A stretch of DNA of 15,189 nucleotides, from the NCBI GenBank assembly GCA_964633205.1, contig CAZWFN010000147.1:1-15189 (forward strand), read 5' to 3'. Of this stretch, positions 7,580 to 15,189 are shown piece by piece (positions within the stretch are counted from its first letter, which is position 1; each line of letters starts with the position of its first letter). Source of the stretch: CAYVQE01 sp964633205 (GTDB lineage Bacteria; Myxococcota; B64-G9). The translations under genes were made by a program, and so were the position numbers. The notes under the pieces are model-generated. The model was not told the origin of the DNA and did no database searches. It saw nothing but the letters and a program-made list of their open reading frames with translations.

Positions 7580-9748
7580 TCATCCCTGGATGCGATCGGC
7601 GGCCAGCACGCCTTTGATCTTGGCGATCTTCTTGAGCACCCGCTGCAGCTGCTCCAGATTCTGGATGCCCAGCTTCAAGTTGCAGATGGCCCGGCCGGCC
7701 TCGTCGTTGTGGGCGCTGACCTGGCTGATGTTGATGTCGGCCTCGCTGAGCACCGACGAAATGTTGGCCAGCATCCCGGGCCGGTCCTCGCAGTGCACCC
7801 GCACGCTGACCGTGCGCACCACATCCTGGCCGACGTCCCAGCGCACGTCGATCAGGCGATCGGGGTCGGCATCGCGCACCCGGCCGCAGCGCCGGGTGTG
7901 GACGGTCACCCCGCGGCCGCGGGTGATCACCCCGACCAGGTCGTCGCCCGGAATGGGGTTGCAGCACTTGGCGAAGCGCACCAGCACGTCGTCCAGGCCC
8001 TGGACCAGGATGCCGGTCTTGGTCCGCCGCGGCGGCCGCTTGAACAGCTGGCCGATGCGCGAGGGCTTGGTCTGCTCGAGCGCCTCCGCGGCCGACTTGC
8101 GCTTCTCCTCCGGCAGCAGCTGCTCCAGCACCCGGGTGGTGCTGACCTTGCCGTAGCCCAGCGCCACCAACATCTCGTCCGGATTCTTGTACCCCAGCGC
8201 CTCGGCCGCCTTGCCCACCCGGCCGGCCTTCCAGGCCTTGTTGAGGTTGAGCCCGTGCTTTTTTGACTCGCGCTCGAGCACCTCGCGACCGATCTCCTGC
8301 GAGCGCTTGCGTTGCTCCGAGCGGATGACCGAGCGGATCTTGTTGCGCGCGCGCGAGGTCTTGACGAAGCCCAGCCAGTCCTTGGACGGGCTCTGCCGCG
8401 GGTTGGTCAGGATCTCGACCGTGTCGCCGTTCTTGAGCTTGTGGCGCAGCGGCGCGATCTTGCCGTTGACCTTGGCGCCGGCGCAACGGTGGCCGACCTC
8501 GCTGTGCACCGCGTAGGCGAAATCCAGCGCCGTGGCCCCGCGGGGCATGGCCTTGACGTCGCCCTGCGGGGTGAACACGAACACCTCGTCCGAGAACAGA
8601 TCGACCTTGACCGTCTCCAGGAACTCGGACGGGTCCTGGACGTCCTTGTTCTGATCGATCATGTCGCGCAGCCAGTTGAACTGCGATAGATCGTTCTCGG
8701 TCTTGGCCGCCCGGTTGCCCTCCTTGTACAGCCAGTGGGCGGCCACGCCGTGCTCGGCCACCCGGTGCATCTCCTCGGTGCGAATCTGGATCTCGACCCG
8801 CTCGCCATCCTTGCCCAGCACCGTGGTGTGCAAAGACTGGTAGCGGTTGATCTTGGGCATGGCGATGTAGTCCTTGAACCGCCCCTGTACCGGCTTCCAC
8901 TGGGCGTGGATCAGGCCCAGCACCCGGTAGCAATCGCCGATGCTGTGGGTGATGATGCGGAAGGCGACGATGTCGTAGATCTCGTCGAAGCCCACCGCCT
9001 TCTGCAGCATCTTGCGGTAGATGCTGTAGTGGTGCTTGATGCGGCCGGAGACGTCGACCGGAATGCCGTTTTCGTCGCAGGCGGTCTGCAGGAAATCGAC
9101 CACTTCCTCCATGTACTGGCTGCGTTCGGCGCGCACCCGCTCGAGCTGGGCGTCGATCTCGCGGTACTCCTCGGGGTGCAGCCAGGAGAAGGCCAGATCC
9201 TCGAGCTCCGAGCGGATCCACTGGATGCCGAGCCGGTTGGCCAGCGGGGCGTAGATGTCCAGCGTCTCCTGGCTGATCTTGAGCCGCCTGTCCTCGTCCA
9301 TGTACTGCAGGGTGCGCATGTTGTGCAGCCGGTCGGCCAACTTGACCAGGATCACCCGCAAGTCCTGGGACATGGCCACCAGCATCTTGCGCACGTTCTC
9401 GGCCTGGCGCTCCTCGCCGCTGGTGAAGCTGACCTGCGACAGCTTGGTCACCCCCTCGACCAGAAAGCGCACCGTGGGCCCGAAGATCTCCTCGATCTCC
9501 TCCGGGGTGGCCAGGGTGTCCTCCAGCGTGTCGTGGAGCATGCCGGCCACCACGCTGGCCTCGTCCAGGTTCAGCCGGGCGATGATGGCGGCCACGCCGA
9601 TGGGGTGAACCAGGTAGGGCTCGCCCGAGCGGCGCAGCTGGCCCTGGTGGACCTTGGCCGAGAACACGTAGGCCTTCTTGATCTCGTCGACTGCAACGCC
9701 CTGATTGTTTTGGCGCATTTCGTCGATAATGTCTTGCAATCGCACCAT
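7580..9748 (-). CDS. rel: Bifunctional (p)ppGpp synthetase/hydrolase (Rel/SpoT family)
   Basis: The protein is 722 aa, full length for the family, starting MVRLQDI as many Rel proteins do. No clear Shine-Dalgarno is visible before the ATG. The HD hydrolase domain (~residues 20-200) keeps His48, His72-Asp73, Glu76-Asp77 and Asp139, so (p)ppGpp hydrolysis should be intact. The synthetase domain (~230-370) has R290-F-K-D293, the RxKD form typical of bifunctional enzymes, not the ExDD form of synthetase-only RelA. A TGS domain (~388-448), a helical part, a zinc-finger-like region with AKCCNP (~591) and RRC, and a C-terminal ACT domain (~644-720) complete the regulatory half that contacts the ribosome. 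The enzyme makes the stringent-response alarmone from GTP or GDP plus ATP and degrades it, in the cytoplasm. Its own promoter in 9749-9890 is unclear. The lipoprotein gene lies 94 bp downstream. Confidence 0.96.
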   Translation of the reverse strand: MVRLQDIIDEMRQNNQGVAVDEIKKAYVFSAKVHQGQLRRSGEPYLVHPIGVAAIIARLNLDEASVVAGMLHDTLEDTLATPEEIEEIFGPTVRFLVEGVTKLSQVSFTSGEERQAENVRKMLVAMSQDLRVILVKLADRLHNMRTLQYMDEDRRLKISQETLDIYAPLANRLGIQWIRSELEDLAFSWLHPEEYREIDAQLERVRAERSQYMEEVVDFLQTACDENGIPVDVSGRIKHHYSIYRKMLQKAVGFDEIYDIVAFRIITHSIGDCYRVLGLIHAQWKPVQGRFKDYIAMPKINRYQSLHTTVLGKDGERVEIQIRTEEMHRVAEHGVAAHWLYKEGNRAAKTENDLSQFNWLRDMIDQNKDVQDPSEFLETVKVDLFSDEVFVFTPQGDVKAMPRGATALDFAYAVHSEVGHRCAGAKVNGKIAPLRHKLKNGDTVEILTNPRQSPSKDWLGFVKTSRARNKIRSVIRSEQRKRSQEIGREVLERESKKHGLNLNKAWKAGRVGKAAEALGYKNPDEMLVALGYGKVSTTRVLEQLLPEEKRKSAAEALEQTKPSRIGQLFKRPPRRTKTGILVQGLDDVLVRFAKCCNPIPGDDLVGVITRGRGVTVHTRRCGRVRDADPDRLIDVRWDVGQDVVRTVSVRVHCEDRPGMLANISSVLSEADINISQVSAHNDEAGRAICNLKLGIQNLEQLQRVLKKIAKIKGVLAADRIQG

Positions 9749-9890
9749 GGATCACGTCTTACGCCGTCGCGGGCGGGGCGGTCCTGTCCCTGCTGGAGCG
9801 GCATTTGTCGGGCAGGGTAGTCAAAACGGGTGCGGCGAGTCCAGCCTTTTTTCGACCAGGCCGTCCGGCCGGAAAACGAGGCGGACTCGC
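9749..9890. other. Divergent intergenic region between rel and the agmatinase gene
   Basis: This stretch should hold the rel promoter on the minus strand. The best I can find is TGGACT (9843-9838), an 18-bp spacer and TACCCT (9819-9814), which is a weak match. A short GGCC-GTCC-GGCC palindrome lies at 9860-9871. No small gene or RNA is supported. Confidence 0.3.
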
Positions 9891-9919
9891 TTGATATTTT
9901 CCGCCGGTCGGGGTAGCAC
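9891..9919 (+). promoter_or_regulatory. Candidate promoter of the agmatinase-family gene, possibly leaderless
   Basis: TTGATA (9891-9896) and TAGCAC (9914-9919) are separated by 17 bp. The -10 resembles TAGCAT in the lipoprotein promoter. The expected transcription start (about 9926) falls next to the ATG at 9927, and no ribosome-binding site precedes that ATG, so translation may begin on a leaderless mRNA. Confidence 0.45.
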
Positions 9920-9926
9920 GGTCTGC

Positions 9927-10811
9927 ATGCAGGACCGGCCCCCGCTCCAGCCGCAGCGCTTCGCCGCCCTGCCCGCCGCCCTGGCCGACCCGGCCAGCGC
10001 CCGGGCGGTGGTGGCCCCCCTGCCCTACGACGCCACCAGCAGCTGGTTGACCGGCAGCCGTGAGGGCCCGGCGGCCATCATCGCCGCCTCGGCGGCGCTG
10101 GAGTGGTTCGACGAGGCGCTGGGCTACGAGCCCTGCCGGGTCGGCATCGCCACCCTGGACGCGCTCGAGCCCGACGTCCGCGGGCCGCGCCAGCAGCTCG
10201 ACGCGGTGCGCCTCTACCTCGAGCCGGTGCTGCGGGCCGGCCGGTTCCCGGTGGCGCTCGGCGGCGAGCACAGCCTGACCCTGGGCGCCTTGAAGGCGGC
10301 GCTGGCCGTGCTCGGCGAGCCGCTGAGCGTGCTGCAGATCGACGCCCACGCCGATCTGCGCGCCAGCTACCAGGGCTCGCCCCTGTCGCACGCCTGCGTC
10401 ATGCGCCGGGTGCGCGAACGCTGCCCCGCGGTGCAGGTGGGCCTGCGCTCCTGGTCGGCCGAGGAGGATCGATTCATCCAGCAGCAGGGGCTGCGGCTCT
10501 GGACCATGGAGCGCATCCGCTCGACGCCGGACTGGGCCGAGCAGGTGATCGCCGATCTCGGCCCCCGGGTCTACCTGACCGTGGATCTGGACGGGCTGGA
10601 CCCGTCGATCTGCCCCGGGGTCGGCACCCCGGAGCCCGGCGGATTGCTCTGGCACGAGATTTGCGGATTGCTGCGGGCCGTGTTCGACGCGCGCCAGGTG
10701 GTGGCCGCCGACGTGGTCGAGTGCCTGCCGCTGGCCGGCCAGCGGGTCACCGAGTACCTGGCGGCCCGGCTGGTCTACCGCATCATCGGGCTGCGCTTCC
10801 GCGGGCGCTAA
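9927..10811 (+). CDS. Agmatinase/arginase (ureohydrolase) family protein
   Basis: The protein is 294 aa, the usual size for ureohydrolases. The binuclear manganese site is complete: His115 in GGEHS, D139-A-H141-A-D143, and D220-L-D222 in the segment VDLDGLDPS. The late family motif PGVGTPEPGG is also present. SHACVMRR after the DAHAD motif is of the kind seen in bacterial and archaeal agmatinases, so hydrolysis of agmatine to putrescine and urea is the first guess. Arginase, guanidinobutyrase or formimidoylglutamase activity cannot be excluded. I chose ATG 9927 because the conserved fold starts soon after it and upstream in-frame sequence is intergenic in character. No Shine-Dalgarno is present. 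lon lies 101 bp downstream with its own promoter. No other polyamine gene is in the window to support the pathway. Confidence 0.88.
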   Translation: MQDRPPLQPQRFAALPAALADPASARAVVAPLPYDATSSWLTGSREGPAAIIAASAALEWFDEALGYEPCRVGIATLDALEPDVRGPRQQLDAVRLYLEPVLRAGRFPVALGGEHSLTLGALKAALAVLGEPLSVLQIDAHADLRASYQGSPLSHACVMRRVRERCPAVQVGLRSWSAEEDRFIQQQGLRLWTMERIRSTPDWAEQVIADLGPRVYLTVDLDGLDPSICPGVGTPEPGGLLWHEICGLLRAVFDARQVVAADVVECLPLAGQRVTEYLAARLVYRIIGLRFRGR

Positions 10812-10843
10812 GGGCCGGGCCGGCGTGAAATTTTGCGGAAAGC

Positions 10844-10871
10844 CTTGCGCTCGGTCGATTCCTGACCATAT
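10844..10871 (+). promoter_or_regulatory. Candidate heat-shock-type promoter of lon
   Basis: CTTGCGC (10844-10850), a 13-bp gap and GACCATAT (10864-10871) match the sigma32 pattern CTTGAAA-N11-16-CCCCATNT at CTTG and CCATAT. The same bases also read as a weaker sigma70 promoter (TTGCGC, then CATATT or TATTAA). The start would fall near 10879, giving a leader of about 35 nt rich in purines with three GGAG-like sites, the last (GGGAG at 10903-10907) 5 nt before the lon ATG. Confidence 0.45.
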
Positions 10872-10912
10872 TAAGGATCTGGAGTCAAAAAGGAGACAAC
10901 AAGGGAGAATCG

Positions 10913-13366
<2,454 letters not shown>

Positions 13367-13385
13367 GCAACGCCTGCTGTACCGT

Positions 13386-13427
13386 CCCCGCCCCGCGGGC
13401 CGCTCAGCGGCTGGCGGGGCTTTTTTT
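13386..13427 (+). terminator. Rho-independent terminator of lon
   Basis: CCCCGCC (13386-13392) pairs with GGCGGGG (13413-13419), and inside it GCCGC (13399-13403) pairs with GCGGC (13407-13411). Seven T (13421-13427) follow. On the minus strand no T-run follows the stem, so it serves lon and not the convergent Fe-S gene. Confidence 0.9.
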
Positions 13428-13436
13428 CAGCCGCCG

Positions 13437-14564
13437 TTACGCGATCCGGATCAGCTCGTAGTCCCGCCGGCCCAGCCCGATGCGCTCGCCGTGGGCGAAG
13501 ATCTCACGGTAGTCCACGTCGTAGACCGCCCGCCAGGGATCGCCGCGGGCGCCGGCGGCCTTGCTGCCGGGCAGCGGCTCGGCAGCGGCCACCAGGTCGG
13601 CCGCGGCCACGTCCACCGCCACCGGATCGCTGGCGGCGCAGAAGCCGAGGTCGGGCGCGAAGGGCGGTTCGTTCCAGCTGCAGCAATCACAGTCCGGGGT
13701 GATGTTGATCAGGCCGTTGATGTAGCCCACCCGACCGGGCTTGTCCTGCACCGCGGCCAGGGCGTACTCGGCTGTCTTGTGCAGGATGGCCTCGGCGCTG
13801 GTCTTCCAGCGGATGGGGATGGCGCCGTGCGGGCAGCTGGCGGTGCACTCGCCGCAGCCGATGCAGGCGTCCTGATCGATGCGCGCCACCCGGGCCGATT
13901 GCCCCTTTGCCCGCGGGCGCCTTGCGACCAGCGCGATGCAGTCGGCCGGACAGCGCCGGACGCAGATGGCGTCGCCGCAACAGTGGTCCTGCTCCACCAC
14001 CGGCCGCACGTCCGAATGCAGAAACTGCTTGCCGGCCGGTGTGGTACACCCCATGCCGAGGTTCTTGATGGCCCCGCCGTAGCCGAACAGCATATGGCCC
14101 TTGACGTGGCTGAGCACGATCATGGCGTCGGCGTCCAGGATGCCCGAGGCGATGCGGGCCGAGCCCGATGCGGTGCCGGCGATGGCCACCTCGCGGGCGT
14201 CGCGGCCGCGCAGGCCGTCGGCCACCAGCACCGGCGCCCCCAGGGTCTCGAGGCAGAAGCCGTTCATGGCAGCGGCGCGCAGGTTGTCGACCGCGTTGCG
14301 CCTGAGGCCGGTGTACAGGGTGTTGGTGTCGGTGACGAAGGGCGAGCCGCCGGCTGCGCGCACCGCCTCGACCACGGTGCGGGCATAGGGCAGCGGCAGG
14401 TAGCCCACGTTGCCCGGCTCGCCCCAGTGCAGCTTGATGGCGACCTGGTCGCCCCGACCGATGAAATCGGCGAAGCCAGCCCGCTCGAAAAGCAGGCGCA
14501 GCTTGTCGAGTCGGTTCTTTTTTGCGCTGGCGCCGGCATCGCAGCAGTAGACGGGAGCTTTCAA
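13437..14564 (-). CDS. DUF362/COG2768-like Fe-S protein with two ferredoxin motifs
   Basis: The protein is 375 aa, cytoplasmic, with no signal peptide. I start it at TTG 14564 because GGAGG (14572-14576) lies 7 nt upstream and the conserved N-terminus (KAPVYCCDAG) begins there. The open frame runs on to 15086, but that part is antisense to dnaK. Features matching the family of uncharacterised Fe-S center proteins are VAIKLHWGEPGN, FVTDTNTLYTG, LSHVKGH, GGAIKNLGMGC and the C-terminal CDCC...DPVAVD. Two ferredoxin motifs follow the core: a variant C195-x2-D198-x2-C201-x3-C205-P and a canonical C234-x2-C237-x2-C240-x3-C244-P. They probably carry two 4Fe-4S clusters for electron transfer, one perhaps Asp-ligated. 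The reaction is unknown in the family as far as I know. The gene is divergent from dnaK and convergent with lon, which hints at a stress or redox link but does not prove one. Confidence 0.88.
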   Translation of the reverse strand: MKAPVYCCDAGASAKKNRLDKLRLLFERAGFADFIGRGDQVAIKLHWGEPGNVGYLPLPYARTVVEAVRAAGGSPFVTDTNTLYTGLRRNAVDNLRAAAMNGFCLETLGAPVLVADGLRGRDAREVAIAGTASGSARIASGILDADAMIVLSHVKGHMLFGYGGAIKNLGMGCTTPAGKQFLHSDVRPVVEQDHCCGDAICVRRCPADCIALVARRPRAKGQSARVARIDQDACIGCGECTASCPHGAIPIRWKTSAEAILHKTAEYALAAVQDKPGRVGYINGLINITPDCDCCSWNEPPFAPDLGFCAASDPVAVDVAAADLVAAAEPLPGSKAAGARGDPWRAVYDVDYREIFAHGERIGLGRRDYELIRIA

Positions 14565-14571
14565 TTCGAGA

Positions 14572-14576
14572 CCTCC
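14572..14576 (-). promoter_or_regulatory. Ribosome binding site that sets a TTG start
   Basis: GGAGG on the minus strand lies 7 nt before the TTG at 14564-14562. No ATG or GTG fits both this site and the start of the conserved domain, so the Fe-S protein most likely uses the rare TTG start codon. Confidence 0.75.
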
Positions 14577-14595
14577 GAAGTCGCTTTTGCCTGCG

Positions 14596-14623
14596 ATTAT
14601 CGCCAGCTGTTTCTCGGTTGCAA
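14596..14623 (-). promoter_or_regulatory. Candidate sigma70 promoter of the COG2768-like Fe-S gene
   Basis: On the minus strand, TTGCAA (14623-14618) and GATAAT (14601-14596, 5 of 6 to consensus) are separated by 16 bp. The start would fall near 14589, giving a leader of about 25 nt that contains GGAGG. Confidence 0.55.
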
Positions 14624-14632
14624 CCCCGGCTT

Positions 14633-14645
14633 GGCTTGACAAGCC
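14633..14645. promoter_or_regulatory. Perfect dyad over the dnaK -35 element
   Basis: GGCTTG-A-CAAGCC is a perfect 13-bp inverted repeat that contains TTGACA (14636-14641). A protein bound here would block the dnaK -35 and lies 9 bp from the -35 of the divergent gene. It does not resemble the CIRCE element bound by HrcA. Confidence 0.4.
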
Positions 14646-14663
14646 CCGGGCTGTGATTATCTT
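14636..14663 (+). promoter_or_regulatory. Candidate promoter of dnaK
   Basis: A consensus TTGACA (14636-14641), a 16-bp spacer and TATCTT (14658-14663, 4 of 6) form a good sigma70-type promoter. The start would be near 14670, giving a leader of about 60 nt with GGAGG just before the gene. The sequence CTTGACA also partly matches a sigma32 -35, but no CCCCAT-type -10 follows. Confidence 0.55.
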
Positions 14664-14729
14664 GCCTGGCGAATTTGGACAGCGAACCGACTCACACTCC
14701 AACACGCCGAGATAGCGGAGGAATTCGAC

Positions 14730-15189
14730 ATGGGCAGCTGCATCGGCATCGACCTGGGCACCACCAACTCGGTGGTGGCGGTGATGGAGGGCGACAGCGC
14801 CAAGATCATCACCAACGAAGAGGGCAACCGGACCACCCCCTCGGTGGTGGCCTACCAAAAGGACGGCGAGATCCTGGTGGGCCAGGTGGCACGCCGCCAG
14901 GCGGTCACCAACCCCGAGCACACCGTCTTCTCGATCAAACGTTTCATGGGCCGCAAGTTCGAGGAGGTCTCCGAGGAGATCGAGCTGGTGCCCTACAAGG
15001 TGACCCGGGCCGACAACGGCGACGCCAACGTCGAGGTCCAGGGCAAGGCGCACTCCCCGCCCGAGATCAGCGCCAAGATCCTGCAAAAGCTCAAGCGCTC
15101 GGCCGAGGCCTACCTGGGCGAGGAGGTGACCGATGCGGTCATCACCGTGCCGGCCTACTTCAACGACTCGCAGCGCCAGGCCACCAAGG
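14730..15189 (+). CDS. dnaK: Chaperone DnaK (Hsp70), 5' part only
   Basis: The first 153 codons are present and the gene runs off the window. The ATG at 14730 has GGAGG (14717-14721) 8 nt upstream. The sequence begins with the Hsp70 phosphate-1 motif IGIDLGTTNS and continues through GNRTTPSVVAY, SIKRFMGRKF and VPAYFNDSQRQATK, all hallmarks of the DnaK ATPase domain. DnaK binds exposed hydrophobic segments of unfolded proteins and cycles with ATP, DnaJ and GrpE in the cytoplasm. It starts MGSCIGID, where most DnaK proteins have Lys or Ile near residues 3-4, so the Cys at position 4 is a small oddity. No grpE lies directly upstream; the neighbour is the divergent Fe-S gene. Confidence 0.96.
   Translation, partial: MGSCIGIDLGTTNSVVAVMEGDSAKIITNEEGNRTTPSVVAYQKDGEILVGQVARRQAVTNPEHTVFSIKRFMGRKFEEVSEEIELVPYKVTRADNGDANVEVQGKAHSPPEISAKILQKLKRSAEAYLGEEVTDAVITVPAYFNDSQRQATK

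Larger units (their letters stand above)
14591..14661. repeat. 11-bp direct repeat on the two divergent -10 elements
   Basis: CTGCGATTATC (14591-14601) and CTGTGATTATC (14651-14661) match at 10 of 11 bases, point the same way and are exactly 60 bp apart. The left copy covers the -10 element of the minus-strand Fe-S gene and the right copy overlaps the -10 of dnaK. They could be sites for a shared regulator or a chance pair of AT-rich -10 regions. Confidence 0.45.

Noticed and set aside
4657..7617. 986-codon plus-strand reading frame opposite the Cys-rich lipoprotein gene
   Set aside because: It is a shadow of the acidic, Cys-rich repeats and reads as Val/Ala/Gly-rich sequence without domains or a convincing start.
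14514..14525. A-AAA-AAG slippery heptamer in the proper phase near the start of the Fe-S gene, like the dnaX frameshift site
   Set aside because: It encodes ordinary Lys-Lys at about residues 14-15, no clear downstream stem or early alternative product is seen, and the main frame already gives the full family protein.
14565..14729. CIRCE element for HrcA upstream of dnaK
   Set aside because: The pattern TTAGCACTC-N9-GAGTGCTAA is absent; only the GGCTTG-A-CAAGCC dyad is present.
14565..15086. N-terminal extension of the Fe-S protein reading frame
   Set aside because: It crosses the promoter region and runs antisense to dnaK. GGAGG plus TTG at 14564 starts the conserved domain.

Overview
The window is GC-rich, gene-dense bacterial DNA with eight protein-coding genes, the last one cut by the window end. 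I see no rRNA, tRNA, CRISPR array, transposon or phage gene. The gene style suggests a deltaproteobacterium-like lineage (Myxococcota, Bradymonadota or a related uncultured group). The reasons are a eukaryote-like Ser/Thr kinase with an HRDVSPHN catalytic loop and PEGA repeats, two large lipoproteins of which one is very rich in cysteine, and a bifunctional Rel enzyme. This placement is inference from gene style, not from a marker phylogeny.

Layout. 87-2420 (+) encodes a lipoprotein that combines a caspase/legumain-type (clan CD) protease domain, a long Arg/Leu-rich helical region, a PDZ domain and a C-terminal TlpA-like thioredoxin domain with CGPC. Facing it on the minus strand are a transmembrane Ser/Thr kinase with three PEGA domains (2451-4718), a lipoprotein with ten 8-cysteine repeats followed by three PPC domains (4762-7485), and a bifunctional (p)ppGpp synthetase/hydrolase (7580-9748). 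The kinase and the Cys-rich lipoprotein probably share a transcript; the lipoprotein has its own candidate promoter after rel.

The plus strand then carries an agmatinase/arginase-family gene (9927-10811) that may be read from a leaderless mRNA, and lon (10913-13366), which has a heat-shock-like promoter and a strong intrinsic terminator. A minus-strand Fe-S protein of the DUF362/COG2768 type follows (13437-14564). It is transcribed divergently from dnaK (14730 to beyond the end of the window). The 165-bp region between these two holds back-to-back promoters, a perfect dyad on the dnaK -35 element and an 11-bp direct repeat on both -10 elements.

Two themes stand out. The left half (87-7485) looks like a cell-envelope module: a putative lipoprotein protease with a thiol-redox domain, a trans-envelope kinase, and a disulfide-rich, possibly calcium-binding surface lipoprotein. 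The right half concerns stress physiology: (p)ppGpp, Lon, DnaK and a polyamine or arginine enzyme. The most novel candidates are the caspase-PDZ-thioredoxin fusion, its possible link to the neighbouring Cys-rich protein, and the Asp-for-Cys substitution in one Fe-S motif of the COG2768-like protein.
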